DNA of 58,769 nucleotides from Chloroflexota bacterium (GCA_022616275.1 JAKEFB010000203.1:1-58769), one strand, 5' to 3'; shown: positions 24,969-33,970, counted from the stretch's first letter. Translations and numbers: made by a program. The notes: generated by a model not told the origin, from the sequence alone.

Positions 24969-26155
24969 TATCTTCGGTGGTGGCGGGCTGCTTCTTCGCC
25001 GGCCGTGCCCATGGCCAGCTCCCGCCAGCAGAACTTGTGGGTGTAGGGGTTCGGCCGGCGCTCGACTACGTCGGCAATCAGGCCGCCCAACATGGGGCCA
25101 AATTTGAAGCCGTGGCCGCTGCCCCCGGCAGCCACCACCAACCCCGGCCGTTCGGGGTGGTGGTCAATCCAGAAATGTTCGTCCAGCGTGTCGCAATAGA
25201 CGCAGCAGCGGGTGTAGACAATGGGCGCCTCGGCCAGGGCCGGGAAGGTATCGGCCAGGAAAGCGCGCAGTTTGATCACCTCGCTTTCACCGACCACCCG
25301 CTCGTCGCGGGCCGGGTGCAGCCGCCAGCCAACGCCGTGGTTGGCCACCTTGACGACCCCTTCATGCGGGTGGAGGGGGAAGCCGTACCAGCCGGTGTGG
25401 CTGACGTCGGCCGTAAAGACGACAAAATGGGGCGGCGTAAAGAGGGCCGGGTCGGCCGGCTTGAGGTGAAAAACGGGCTGGCCGACCGATTTCATCACCG
25501 CCGCCAGCTCCGGGACCAGCAGCCAGCTCCACGTCCCGGCGGCGACGACGACCAACCCACCGGGGAAGGTCTGGCCTTCGCGGGTGTGGACGCCAACCAC
25601 CCGGCCGCCCTCCTCCAGGAAGCCGTCCACCGTCTGCCCGGCGTGGACCTCGACACCCTGCTTCTGAGCGTGGCCAACCAGGGCGGCCACGACCCGGCCG
25701 CTCTCGGCGTAGCCCCCCCTGGCGTGGAAGTAGCCGTCTACGTAATGGCCCGGCCGCCAGGCGGGGAAGCGGCGGGTAATCTCGGCGGCGTCCAGGCGGT
25801 CCGGCCGGTGGCCGCGCTTGAGCAGCATCTGGTAGCTCTCGTACTCGTAGCCGCCGGGGGCCATTGGGGCGCGGGTCAGCATCGTCACACCGACCTCGTG
25901 GTAGAGCGGCTGGCCAAACAGCTCGTTCCAGGCCAGCCAGCCCTCACGGGCCTCCTCGACCATGGCCATGTATTCTTCGTCCGCGCCGTACTCCATGCGG
26001 ATGACCTTGCTGATGTCGGTCGAGGCGGCCAGGGGATGGGGCAGCGGGCCGGGGTCGAGCAGGGCCACGTGGTGCCCTCGTTCGCGCAGGGCCAGGGCAG
26101 TTGTCACGCCAAAGATGCCCGCTCCCACCACTATCACGTCATATCCAGAAGGCAT
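24968..26155 (-). CDS. DAO-family FAD-dependent oxidoreductase (sarcosine-oxidase-like)
   Basis: 395 residues, the usual size of monomeric sarcosine or N-methyltryptophan oxidase-like enzymes. The FAD-binding motif is DVIVVGAGIFGVTTALALRE near the N-terminus; GYFHARGGYAESGRVV is in the substrate domain, VVVAAGTWSW mid-way, and GGSGHGFKFGPMLGGLIAD at the end is the FAD/substrate contact region of the family. It oxidises a secondary or tertiary amine with release of H2O2. It is translationally coupled (TAATG) to the MerR regulator. The exact substrate is unknown. Confidence 0.92.
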   Translation of the reverse strand: MPSGYDVIVVGAGIFGVTTALALRERGHHVALLDPGPLPHPLAASTDISKVIRMEYGADEEYMAMVEEAREGWLAWNELFGQPLYHEVGVTMLTRAPMAPGGYEYESYQMLLKRGHRPDRLDAAEITRRFPAWRPGHYVDGYFHARGGYAESGRVVAALVGHAQKQGVEVHAGQTVDGFLEEGGRVVGVHTREGQTFPGGLVVVAAGTWSWLLVPELAAVMKSVGQPVFHLKPADPALFTPPHFVVFTADVSHTGWYGFPLHPHEGVVKVANHGVGWRLHPARDERVVGESEVIKLRAFLADTFPALAEAPIVYTRCCVYCDTLDEHFWIDHHPERPGLVVAAGGSGHGFKFGPMLGGLIADVVERRPNPYTHKFCWRELAMGTAGEEAARHHRR

Positions 26156-26180
26156 TACCTTTTCTCCAGCGAAATATCAA

Positions 26181-26260
26181 CGCCAGGACGCCAAAGACAT
26201 TCCTTGCGCCTTTGTCTGAGTTTTGGCCCTGCCACAGTCTGCGACTTTGCGTTGCGAGCA
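26181..26260. repeat. Degenerate word-repeat tract
   Basis: CGCCAGGACGCCAAAGAC, then TTGCGCCTTTG, then TGCGACTTTGCGTTGCG. The tract of CGCCA/TTTGCG words looks like a decayed member of the word-repeat class. It lies between the oxidoreductase start and the ParB-like gene. Confidence 0.35.
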
Positions 26261-26335
26261 AAAACCGAACGGTAGAGGGAGAGTTCAGGCGACGGCAAAC
26301 TCGGTGTGCGGCCGTATGTCCGGGTATAGTTGGCA

Positions 26336-26716
26336 TCAATGCCTCCATTCCTGAAAAGAAGTGTCAGGTGGAATAATGTGGTCAGGTTCCGGGTCTTGTT
26401 CAAATTGGACGGCTTGAATCTCCGTATGGCCCAGGAGCCAGGCTTTGGCAAGGCGGTGGCCGCCGTCCATCAGGTAGCCTTCGGCCGATAAGATAATCGG
26501 GTAGGAAAGGTCGGCTTCGTAAATCTGGCGGGCGTGGCGGGCGACGGCCCGGCAGGTGGGTGGGGTAGACAGGCTAAACCAGCAATTCTCGTCAAATTCG
26601 CCGATGCTTTCGATAGGCACGGAGCGAATGGGTAGATGACGGGCCAGTTGCCACAGCCGTTCCGTGTACCAGACACAACGGCCGCGTTCCGCTAGACGGG
26701 AGTGTTTTTGGGCCAT
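26336..26716 (-). CDS. Small ParB/sulfiredoxin-fold-like protein
   Basis: 126 residues. It contains YPIILSAEGYLMDGGHRLAK followed by AWLLGHTEIQAVQFEQDPEP, the GxHRxxKA-type motif of ParB-N/Srx-fold proteins, here without a DNA-binding helix-turn-helix or partner ParA. The upstream part (IRSVPIESIGEFDENCWFSL) resembles the first strand and helix of this fold. Single-domain proteins of this type are scattered and poorly characterised; some ParB-fold proteins are CTPases or nucleases. It is transcribed alone from a close TATAAT box. I consider chromosome partitioning unlikely. Confidence 0.65.
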   Translation of the reverse strand: MAQKHSRLAERGRCVWYTERLWQLARHLPIRSVPIESIGEFDENCWFSLSTPPTCRAVARHARQIYEADLSYPIILSAEGYLMDGGHRLAKAWLLGHTEIQAVQFEQDPEPDHIIPPDTSFQEWRH

Positions 26717-26730
26717 ACGCTTTGGTTACG

Positions 26731-26736
26731 ATTATA
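26731..26736 (-). promoter_or_regulatory. -10 box for the ParB-like gene
   Basis: Minus-strand TATAAT lies 14 nt before the ATG at 26716, again implying a very short leader. No clear -35. Upstream, CCGCTAAAGCGG (26755-26766) is a small hairpin word. Confidence 0.4.
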
Positions 26737-26914
26737 CGACAGGGCGCGAGAAAGCCGCTAAAGCGGTTACTACGAACCTATTACGACCGGTACATCCCCA
26801 CTTAATCGTGGAGATAGGTCCATTCATATACCAACTCGCCAGTAGATGACTTCATAAGCCATATCATAACGGGTGGCCGACTTCCAAAGAACTCTTTATC
26901 GTGCTCTTCAAAGC

Positions 26915-26949
26915 AAAACCCCGCAGCTCTTGGAGATCTGCGGGGTTTT
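26915..26949 (-). terminator. Hairpin terminator after the secreted-protein genes
   Basis: AAAACCCCGCAG (26915-26926) and CTGCGGGGTTTT (26938-26949) form a perfect 12-bp stem with an 11-nt loop, with the T-run on the minus-strand 3' side. It lies 33 bp after the stop of the small secreted protein. The same AACCCCGCAG word builds the hairpin at 47833-47882. Confidence 0.75.
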
Positions 26950-26981
26950 CCCTGAGGCGTAGCGTTTCCGACCAATGCCCT

Positions 26982-27272
26982 TTAAGGGCTTTTCCGTATA
27001 ACCGGCAAATAAAGAGGATAACTGCCCGCGCCGCACCAGAAGCCGGCGCATAACTGGCTATTCCCACTGGCGGCGATTCCAGTTACCGGCTGGGCGATGG
27101 TACTCTCCAGGGTGACGTTGCCATTGGTAGCGGTTCCACCGCCGCCAGCGATGACCCACCGGTCTATTGTGGTCGCCAGCGGCCCGGCATTGAGAAGACC
27201 GGCCGCCAGCAGGAGCATCGCCAGCAAGCCACCCAGGAGCAAGAGCCGTGGGACTGTTCGTCTGGATTTCAT
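26982..27272 (-). CDS. Small secreted protein
   Basis: 96 residues from ATG 27272, which has AGAGGTGG just upstream; the much longer in-frame extension would read through the next gene's 3' end and is rejected. A basic N-terminus and hydrophobic core (about 9-25) form a signal peptide. The mature part has VIAGGGGTATNGNVTLESTI, AQPVTGIAASGNSQLCAGFW and ends YPLYLPVI plus a basic tail. This layout (GGG..., SxIAQP..., GFWxG..., YLPVI) is a recurrent C-terminal module of secreted Chloroflexota proteins. It follows the larger secreted protein by 10 bp, so both form one operon. Function unknown, probably surface-exposed. Confidence 0.75.
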   Translation of the reverse strand: MKSRRTVPRLLLLGGLLAMLLLAAGLLNAGPLATTIDRWVIAGGGGTATNGNVTLESTIAQPVTGIAASGNSQLCAGFWCGAGSYPLYLPVIRKSP

Positions 27273-27282
27273 GGTCCACCTC

Positions 27283-28377
27283 TTACCGAACGTCCACCAA
27301 CGCCCAGACCAGCCCGCTGCCCGGCACCAGCGCTTCCACGGCTCGGCCGATCTGGACCCCTTCATCGCCTGCGGTTGCCCGGCCGGCCGTGGCCCCGGCG
27401 GCCACCAGGGCATCCCCGGCGGCGACCGGGCCACTGACCTTCACCTGGGCCAGGCCCTGGACGACGACGAAGAGGTAGTCGCCAGGCGCGGCCGGGCCAT
27501 CGGCGCGGACGACGCTCTCACTCTGGACGCCGTCGCGGCTGCTGCTGGCCACCCGGCCGGCGCTCTGAACGACGCCAATGATGGCCCCGGCGTTGCCGCT
27601 ACCGGCCGGTTGCAGGCGCAGCAGCGGCGTCTCGGCGCCAGCCAGCGGGGCGGCGACGCCGCTGACGGCCACCAGGTCGCCGACGGATAGCGGCCCATCA
27701 CTGTCGTTAACGCCGGGGTAAGCCAGGAGGCAACCGGTACAATTGCCCGATACAAAAATGTCACCGGCGAAATAGCCAGCGTAACCGAGCGTGCTGTTAG
27801 CCCAGATGCCAGAACCAGTGCCGATGTTGAAGGCGTATACGGCCGCCCAATCGGCGCCGGCGGACGTGTTGGTGAAGGACCGAAAGCCGTCGCCACTGCC
27901 AGTATTTTCCACGCGAGCGGCAAAGTTACCACCCGGCGCCTTGATCACTGCTCCCGGCCGGAGGGACAGGGCGTAGGGCACCGGCTGGATTTCCTCACAA
28001 CCCAGGCCAGTCCCGGCGACAACCACCTTCAACCAGACACCCTGGCCGTCGAAGTTGGATTGGTCTACGTCCAGGTCAACGGTAAAGAAACCGTTGGTCA
28101 CGCTAACCCCGTTTTGGGTGATACTCTGGACGGGCCCGCCACTACAACTGCCGTTGAGGTACAACTCGAAGACCATATTCCGGCTGCCGGTCACGGGGAC
28201 GCCATTTTCCTTGAGGATGCCCTGGTAACTGATGCGGCTGTTAACCACCGCCTCCAGGGATTCAGGGCCTCCGGCCGCTTCCCCCCCACCTGGCTCCTGG
28301 GCCTGGATGAAGCTAACTCCCAGAGCCAGCGCCAGAACGAGAACCGATACCGCTAAGAAATAACGTTCTGATTTCAT
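27283..28377 (-). CDS. Secreted protein with fibre-like and intramolecular-chaperone-like regions
   Basis: 364 residues with a clear signal peptide (about 5-26, ending IQAQ). The mature N-terminus, ISYQGILKENGVPVTGSRNM, resembles a beta-rich module of extracellular fibre proteins (SYQG...L..NG.PV.G). The middle is Gly/Ala-rich. The C-terminal half (GDLVAVSGVAAPLAGAETPL to VQIGRAVEALVPGSGLVWAL) resembles the peptidase G2/tail-spike-type C-terminal chaperone regions that carry VGDLVxVsG and GxAlE..g.GlV motifs. I infer a surface fibre or sheath protein. A strong GGAGG ribosome-binding site precedes the ATG, and a structured leader lies upstream. Confidence 0.7.
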   Translation of the reverse strand: MKSERYFLAVSVLVLALALGVSFIQAQEPGGGEAAGGPESLEAVVNSRISYQGILKENGVPVTGSRNMVFELYLNGSCSGGPVQSITQNGVSVTNGFFTVDLDVDQSNFDGQGVWLKVVVAGTGLGCEEIQPVPYALSLRPGAVIKAPGGNFAARVENTGSGDGFRSFTNTSAGADWAAVYAFNIGTGSGIWANSTLGYAGYFAGDIFVSGNCTGCLLAYPGVNDSDGPLSVGDLVAVSGVAAPLAGAETPLLRLQPAGSGNAGAIIGVVQSAGRVASSSRDGVQSESVVRADGPAAPGDYLFVVVQGLAQVKVSGPVAAGDALVAAGATAGRATAGDEGVQIGRAVEALVPGSGLVWALVDVR

Positions 28378-28451
28378 GTGAACCTCCAGCGTAAGCGTTC
28401 AGAAATAGTTGCTGAACTTGTCAATCCATAATAGTAGGGACAACCAGCAAA

Positions 28452-28551
28452 TCTAGCCTAAAGGGTTCCGTTGGGCAAACGCCCGCAAGGCTTGGAGAGT
28501 GCGGGTTGTCTCCTTTCTGAGTCAGTTGCCTTACCTCCACTTGAGGCTAGA
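28452..28551. ncRNA. Candidate structured RNA or leader element of unknown class
   Basis: A closed element of about 100 bp: TCTAGCCT (28452-28459) pairs with AGGCTAGA (28544-28551). Inside, GGGC-AAAC-GCCC (28473-28484), CCCGC (28482-28486) with GCGGG (28501-28505), GGAGA (28494-28498) with TCTCC (28509-28513) and AAGGC (28487-28491) with GCCTT (28528-28532) give several mutually exclusive helices. On the minus strand it would lie in the 5' leader of the secreted protein at 27283-28377, about 75 nt from its start. It matches no riboswitch class I can name. A homology search against Rfam, including HEARO-type RNAs, is needed to name it. Confidence 0.4.
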
Positions 28552-28583
28552 ATATACGCTCTGGCCGGGTAATTAGCCTATAT

Positions 28584-28646
28584 AGTGCCTGGCACGGGGC
28601 AAGCGGCCTTAGAGTACCCAGGTGTTTCTACCCAGTGCCAGGCACT
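28584..28646. repeat. REP-like inverted repeat
   Basis: AGTGCCTGGCAC (28584-28595) and GTGCCAGGCACT (28635-28646), a perfect 12-bp pair separated by 39 nt. This core occurs in many unrelated genomes. It sits in the 433-bp gap between the divergent secreted-protein and DUF2298 genes. Confidence 0.6.
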
Positions 28647-28729
28647 GCCGTAAAGGGGCGCCGGCCGCAGCTTAGGAAAATTTAAGTTTTAGACTACGCA
28701 TTCGTAAGAATTGGCGTGTATAAAGGGAA

Positions 28730-28809
28730 GTTAGAGTTTGGAGTCAGGTTTTGGCAAAGCCAAAACTCGGTTAGAGTACCAGACTCTAACGCTAACTCAA
28801 GACTCTAAC
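28730..28809. repeat. Word-repeat cassette immediately upstream of the DUF2298 gene
   Basis: GTTAGAGT occurs at 28730 and 28770 and inverted as ACTCTAAC at 28783 and 28802; between them GTTTTGGC-AAA-GCCAAAAC (28748-28766) forms an 8-bp hairpin. The cassette ends one base before ATG 28811, leaving no room for an ordinary ribosome-binding site. A sister copy with the same order of words is at 57590-57670. Confidence 0.75.
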
Positions 28810-28810
28810 G

Positions 28811-31800
28811 ATGTTAACGGACGAACGCCAGGAAGAACTGGACGAAGAAACGACAACTGAGACAGTAGAAAACGCCACCAGCGCGGCGCCGGCGCCGGCC
28901 GGGCGAGCTTTAAGCTGGGAAACGCTGGCTGTTATTCCGCTGTTGCTCATCCTGCTCCTGGGGGCCTATTTCCGCTTCACCGGCCTGGACTGGGACGATG
29001 CTTACCACCTGCACCCCGACGAGCGCTTCCTGACCGACGTGGCCGGGCTGTTGCAACCGACCGATCCCCTCACCTACCTGAAAACGTCGGAGTCGCCACT
29101 CAACCCGTACAACTTCGGCAAGAACTTTTACGTCTACGGCAATTTCCCCATGACCGTCACCCGGCTGGTGGCCGAGTGGGTGGATAAGGGCTGCCAGAAC
29201 TTCCAGGAGCTGGCGCTATGCGCCGGCCGCCGCTTCATCTTCTACGACGGCATTCACCTGGCCGGCCGGGCGCTGTCGGCGCTGGTGGACCTGGTCTCTA
29301 TTGTCTTTACCTTCCTCATCGGCCGCCGCCTCTACAACTGGCCGGCCGGGCTGATTGGCGCGTTGCTGCTGGCCCTGGCCGTGCTGCCCATCCAACAGTC
29401 GCACTACTTCACGATGGATAACTGGGCCGCCACGCTAACGACGCTGGCCATGTACGCCGCGGTGCGGGCCGCCGGCCTGGGAGAAGAGCCCCAGGCGCGG
29501 CCCAAAAAGCGGTGGTGGCTATTATTCGGCCTGGGGCTGGGGCTGGCCGTGGCCTCGCGCATTAACATGGCCCCACTGGCCGGCATGGCCGTGGTGGCCG
29601 CCGGCGTCTGGCTGGCCCGCCGCGCTCAGTTACACCCTGGCAGCCAGGACTGGCGCTACCTGTTGACGGGGGCCGGCTCCATGGACCTGCAGCGGGCGAT
29701 GCTGGGCGTTTTCCTGGCGGCCATCGTCTCCTTCGCCACCTTTCGCCTGGCCCAGCCTTATGCGTTTTCCGACCGCCAGCTTCTCTGCAGTACCGAGCTG
29801 ACCGAACTGGGCCTGCCGCCGGCCGGCGACCAGGACCCCTGCCAGACACTGCAAACCGCTACCGGCCGGCAACCGGGCTTCTTAGAGTCACTCGTCGCTT
29901 CCACTATTGGCTTTAACCCCCAATGGCGGGCCAATATGGCCGAAATCCAGGCGCTGCAAAGCCCGGAGGCCAGCTTCCCCCCGGCCTTACAGTGGGTCAA
30001 CCGGACGCCCATTCTCTTCCCATTGATCAACATCGTCTTCTGGGGCATGGGCCTGACGGCCGGCGTGGCTGCCTGGCTGGGTTTTTTGTGGGCCTTGTGG
30101 CGCATCATCCGCGCCCGGCCAGAGTGGATGGCCCACGCCCTACCTGTGGCCTGGTCAGGCTTCTACTTCCTCTTTATGGCTACCCGCTGGGTCAAGTCCA
30201 TTCGCTACTTCCTGCCCATTTACCCGTTTCTGCTGCTGCTGGCCGGCTGGGCGCTGGTCGAGCTGTGGCGACGGGCCGGCCGGCGCGGCGAAAGCGGCGG
30301 GCCGGCTTTCACCTGGCAGCGGGCGGCCGTGGCCGGCCTGGCGCTGCTGGTGATTGTGCCCACGTTCCTGTGGGCCAACGCCTTTGTAGATATTTACCGT
30401 AACCCGGTCACCCGCGTCCGGGCCTCGGCCTGGATGTTTGAGCACGTGCGCAGCGGGGCGACGCTGCTTTACGAGCTAAACGGCGAAACCCGGGAAGCGC
30501 AGTTGCCGCTGCGGGATTTTGAGTTCCAGCCGGGCGGCACACCGCTGACGCTCAACTTTGAGTTGCCCGAGGGCGGCGTGGCCACGGCCTTGCGCTTCAA
30601 CTATCTTAGCGACCCCAGCGGCGGCACGAGTGATGGCCAGTCCCTGGACCTGTTACTGGTGGAGCGAAGCAGCACCCGGACGCTGGCCGAGAGTAGCCAG
30701 CGCTTCGACCTGGCCGGCGGCCGGCGCCAGGAAGTGGTCATTGACCTGCCGGATATCCCCCTGACGGCCGAGACCGGCTACTTCATCATTGCCCAGGCCA
30801 ACGAGGGCGGGCCATTCCTGGCCGGCACCAGCGCCCTGGCCAACGAACATTGGGACGATTCTCTGCCAGTGCGTTTCGAGGGCCAGGACCCCTACGGGGC
30901 CTACTACAACGGCCTCAGCGAAGGGCTGGTGCCTATTACCTACCCCGATAGCGAGGACAAGCGGCAAAGCTTCTACCGCTGGCTGGAAGAGTCTGATTAT
31001 ATCGTCCTCAGCAGCCAGCGGGCGCTGTGGTCGGTGCCCCGCCTGCCCCTGACCTACCCGCTGACGACGCGCTATTACGACGCCCTCTTTAGCGGTGAGC
31101 TGGGCTTTGAGCTGATCGGCCAGTTCCACGCCGACCTGCACGTCGGGCCGCTGTATATCAGCGACGTTGGCGGCGCTTTTAACTGGGGCGCGCCGCCGGA
31201 GGTGGGCTGGCCGCCGCCCGGCACCCTGGCCGCCGAAGAAGCGTTCAGCGTTTACGACCACCCGCCGGTCTGGCTCTTTGCCAAGACCGACGATTACAAC
31301 CTGGCCAAAGCGGAACAGGTCCTGGGCAGCGTAGACCTGAGTAACGTGGTCGTCATGAGCCCCGGCCAGGCGACGCAGGCCCGCAACGGCCTGATGTTGT
31401 CGGAGGAAGCCGAAGCGGTCCAGCAGGCCAACGGCACGTTTAGCCGCATGTTTGCCGTAGATGGCTTTCTGTCGCGGAACCCCGGGCTGGCGGCCGTGGT
31501 CTGGTGGCTGGCTGTCATTGGGCTGGGCTGGCTGGCTTTCCCCATTGCCTTCGTCGTCTTCCGGGGCCTGCCGGACCGGGGCTACCCGCTGGCCCGCATC
31601 CTGTCGCTGCTGCTGCTCTCTTACTTCGGCTGGCTGATGGCCAGCCTGCGGCTGCTGCCCCACACCCGAGGCACGCTGGCCCTGGGCCTGCTGCTGATGG
31701 CGCTGGTGAGCCTGGCCATTGCCTGGCAGCGCCGCCAGGAGATGCTGAGCTTTGTCCAGCAGAACCTGCGGCTGATTGGCTTTGTCGAGTTTGCCGGCAT

Positions 31801-33967
31801 CCTTTTCTACCTGTTGTTTATCCTGGTGCGGCTGGGCAACCCCGACCTGTGGGACGTGATCTGGGGCGGCGAGAAGCCGATGGATTTCTCTTATTTTAAC
31901 GCCATCCTGAAGAGCACCGTCTTTCCACCCTACGATCCCTGGTTTGCCGGCGGGTACATCAATTATTACTACTACGGCTTCGTCTATGTCGGCTCGATCA
32001 CCAAGCTGCTGGGCATCGTGCCGGCCGTAGCCTACAACCTGATCGTGCCGATGCTGTTCAGCTTCACCGGCCTGGGCGCTTTCAGCCTGGCCTACAACCT
32101 GGTGGCCGGGAAAGAGATCCGGGCCTGGAAACGACTGGAACTGGGCGGCGTTGCGCCGCTGGCTACCCGGGCAGTGACGGCCGGCCTGGTGGCAGCCTCG
32201 CTCTGCATTCTGCTAGGCAACCTGGCCCAGGTGGGCGTGATGTTGGGCGCCTGGCACAAGGCCAGCGATAGCACGATCAACACCGGCATTGGCCTGGTGG
32301 ACACGGCCGTGCGCACCCTGGACGGCGGCCTGGACCTGATCCTGACCGACAAGACCGCCCCTCTTTATCCCGGCGACTGGTTCTGGCTGGCCAGCCGGGC
32401 GATCAATTACCGGCCGGGCGAAGCGCAGCCGATCACCGAATTCCCGTTTTTCACCTTCCTCTACGCCGACCTGCACGCCCACATGATCGCCCTGCCCCTG
32501 ACCCTTCTGGCCCTGGGCTGGTCCATCTCCCTGGCGTTGCAATCGGCGGGGATTGGGGATGCGCAAGGCTCATCCCTCGGATTAGGGGATGAAGTGAATA
32601 AAAATCCCCTAATCCCCCAATCCTCGCAAGGAAAAATCGAAATCCCGCTTCGTTGGTTCGTGGGGGGGTTGGCCATTGGGGTTCTGCGGGCGACCAACAC
32701 CTGGGACCTGCCCACGTACCTTTTCCTGGGTGTCCTGGCCATAACCTTCTACACCTACCGGCAGCACGGCCGGCTGGGGCTGCGTATGGTGGGCGAGGCC
32801 GGGCTGTACGCGACCGCCCTGGTCATCCTGGCGGTGGTCACTTTCCTGCCGTTTGCCGAGAATTATGGCGTGGCCTATGCCTCGTTCTCCCTCTGGCCCG
32901 GCTCCTACACCGAACTGAAGAATTACCTGGCCGTGTACGGCCTCTTCTTGTTTTTTGTCCTCACCCACCTGGCCCGTGAATTCCGCGCCTGGAGCCGGAC
33001 CTGGACCCAGGCGGGCCTGGCCCGCCTGGAACCGGTGGGGCTGCCGCTGTTGCTGGCCCTGGCAGCCTACGTGCTGCTAATTTTCGTCGTGCTGGTTAAA
33101 GGGTACTGGGTAGCGCCGGTGGTCTTAACCCTGGTTATCCTGGCCGGTATCCTGGGATTGCGGCCGGGGCTATCCACGCCACGCCGGGTCGCCCTCATTC
33201 TCATCAGCTCAGCGCTAGGGCTGAGCCTGCTGGTCGAATTTATTGTCCTGGACGGCGACGTCGGCCGGATGAACACCGTCTTTAAATTTTACCTGCAGGT
33301 CTGGATCATGCTCAGCGTCGTCAGTGGTGCGGCGGCAGCGTGGGCCTGGCCAGCAGTCAAAGCCCGGCCGCGGCTGCGGCGGGCGTGGCGGCTGGCGTTG
33401 GCGCTGCTGGTGGCGGCGGCCGCCCTCTACCCGCTCCTGGCCACCAAGGCCAAGTGGGATACCCGGATGAGCCCTTACGCGCCGATGACGCTGGACGGCA
33501 TGGCCTTCATGGAAGTAACCACCTATAACGACCGGGGCCAGACAGTAGAACTGGACTACGATTACGACGCCCTCCAGTGGATCCAGCGCAACATTGAAGG
33601 GTCGCCGGTCATTGCCGAGGCCAACGACGGCACCGCTTACCGCTCGGTCGGCAACCGGGTGGCTATGTACACCGGCCTGCCGACGATTATCGGCTGGGAC
33701 TGGCACCAACGGCAGCAGCGAGCAGTCGTCCCCGGGGCTATGGTCCCCAACCGAATCACCGACATCACCAACCTGTACAACACGCTGGACACGGCCGAGG
33801 CCCTGGCCATCATCGAAAAGTATGAGGTGAAATACATTTACGCCGGCCAATTGGAGTGGATTTACTACAATCCCGAAGGGCTGCTGAAATTTGATCGCAT
33901 GGTCGAACAGGGCCTGCTGCGTGAGGTGTACCGGAACGGAGGTGTGAGCATTTACGAGGTTCAGTGA
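28811..33967 (+). CDS. Giant DUF2298 (Chlor_Arch_YYY) membrane protein with N-terminal GT-C-like half
   Basis: 1718 residues, more than 20 predicted membrane helices. Residues about 35-500 resemble a GT39/PMT-type GT-C enzyme (GAYFRFTGLDWDDAYHLHPD holds the acidic first-loop residues), followed by a soluble beta-rich extracytoplasmic region (about 540-870). The second half (about 890-1718) is the DUF2298 domain: LPDRGYPLARI, GGEKPMDFSYFNAILKS, YYYYGFVYVGSITKLLG, TEFPFFTFLYADLHAHMIAL and MNTVFKFYLQVWIML are its conserved blocks. It is paralogous to the next gene. DUF2298 proteins are thought to be membrane glycosyltransferases, but the reaction is unproven. A repeat-derived loop is inserted at about residues 1246-1275. 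First gene of the 15-kb glycan-type block. Confidence 0.88.
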   Translation: MLTDERQEELDEETTTETVENATSAAPAPAGRALSWETLAVIPLLLILLLGAYFRFTGLDWDDAYHLHPDERFLTDVAGLLQPTDPLTYLKTSESPLNPYNFGKNFYVYGNFPMTVTRLVAEWVDKGCQNFQELALCAGRRFIFYDGIHLAGRALSALVDLVSIVFTFLIGRRLYNWPAGLIGALLLALAVLPIQQSHYFTMDNWAATLTTLAMYAAVRAAGLGEEPQARPKKRWWLLFGLGLGLAVASRINMAPLAGMAVVAAGVWLARRAQLHPGSQDWRYLLTGAGSMDLQRAMLGVFLAAIVSFATFRLAQPYAFSDRQLLCSTELTELGLPPAGDQDPCQTLQTATGRQPGFLESLVASTIGFNPQWRANMAEIQALQSPEASFPPALQWVNRTPILFPLINIVFWGMGLTAGVAAWLGFLWALWRIIRARPEWMAHALPVAWSGFYFLFMATRWVKSIRYFLPIYPFLLLLAGWALVELWRRAGRRGESGGPAFTWQRAAVAGLALLVIVPTFLWANAFVDIYRNPVTRVRASAWMFEHVRSGATLLYELNGETREAQLPLRDFEFQPGGTPLTLNFELPEGGVATALRFNYLSDPSGGTSDGQSLDLLLVERSSTRTLAESSQRFDLAGGRRQEVVIDLPDIPLTAETGYFIIAQANEGGPFLAGTSALANEHWDDSLPVRFEGQDPYGAYYNGLSEGLVPITYPDSEDKRQSFYRWLEESDYIVLSSQRALWSVPRLPLTYPLTTRYYDALFSGELGFELIGQFHADLHVGPLYISDVGGAFNWGAPPEVGWPPPGTLAAEEAFSVYDHPPVWLFAKTDDYNLAKAEQVLGSVDLSNVVVMSPGQATQARNGLMLSEEAEAVQQANGTFSRMFAVDGFLSRNPGLAAVVWWLAVIGLGWLAFPIAFVVFRGLPDRGYPLARILSLLLLSYFGWLMASLRLLPHTRGTLALGLLLMALVSLAIAWQRRQEMLSFVQQNLRLIGFVEFAGILFYLLFILVRLGNPDLWDVIWGGEKPMDFSYFNAILKSTVFPPYDPWFAGGYINYYYYGFVYVGSITKLLGIVPAVAYNLIVPMLFSFTGLGAFSLAYNLVAGKEIRAWKRLELGGVAPLATRAVTAGLVAASLCILLGNLAQVGVMLGAWHKASDSTINTGIGLVDTAVRTLDGGLDLILTDKTAPLYPGDWFWLASRAINYRPGEAQPITEFPFFTFLYADLHAHMIALPLTLLALGWSISLALQSAGIGDAQGSSLGLGDEVNKNPLIPQSSQGKIEIPLRWFVGGLAIGVLRATNTWDLPTYLFLGVLAITFYTYRQHGRLGLRMVGEAGLYATALVILAVVTFLPFAENYGVAYASFSLWPGSYTELKNYLAVYGLFLFFVLTHLAREFRAWSRTWTQAGLARLEPVGLPLLLALAAYVLLIFVVLVKGYWVAPVVLTLVILAGILGLRPGLSTPRRVALILISSALGLSLLVEFIVLDGDVGRMNTVFKFYLQVWIMLSVVSGAAAAWAWPAVKARPRLRRAWRLALALLVAAAALYPLLATKAKWDTRMSPYAPMTLDGMAFMEVTTYNDRGQTVELDYDYDALQWIQRNIEGSPVIAEANDGTAYRSVGNRVAMYTGLPTIIGWDWHQRQQRAVVPGAMVPNRITDITNLYNTLDTAEALAIIEKYEVKYIYAGQLEWIYYNPEGLLKFDRMVEQGLLREVYRNGGVSIYEVQ
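32546..32632. repeat. In-frame word-repeat cassette in the first DUF2298 gene
   Basis: GGGGATTGGGGAT words, then GGATTAGGGGA (32579-32589), inverted as TCCCCTAATCC (32605-32615) and CCCCCAATCCTC. It encodes a polar peptide (AGIGDAQGSSLGLGDEVNKN) in a loop between two membrane helices. The frame is preserved. Confidence 0.75.
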
Positions 33968-33970
33968 AGA

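Noticed and set aside
26336-26716. ParB chromosome-partitioning protein
   Set aside because: Only the ParB/Srx-like fold is suggested; there is no helix-turn-helix, ParA or parS-like site nearby.
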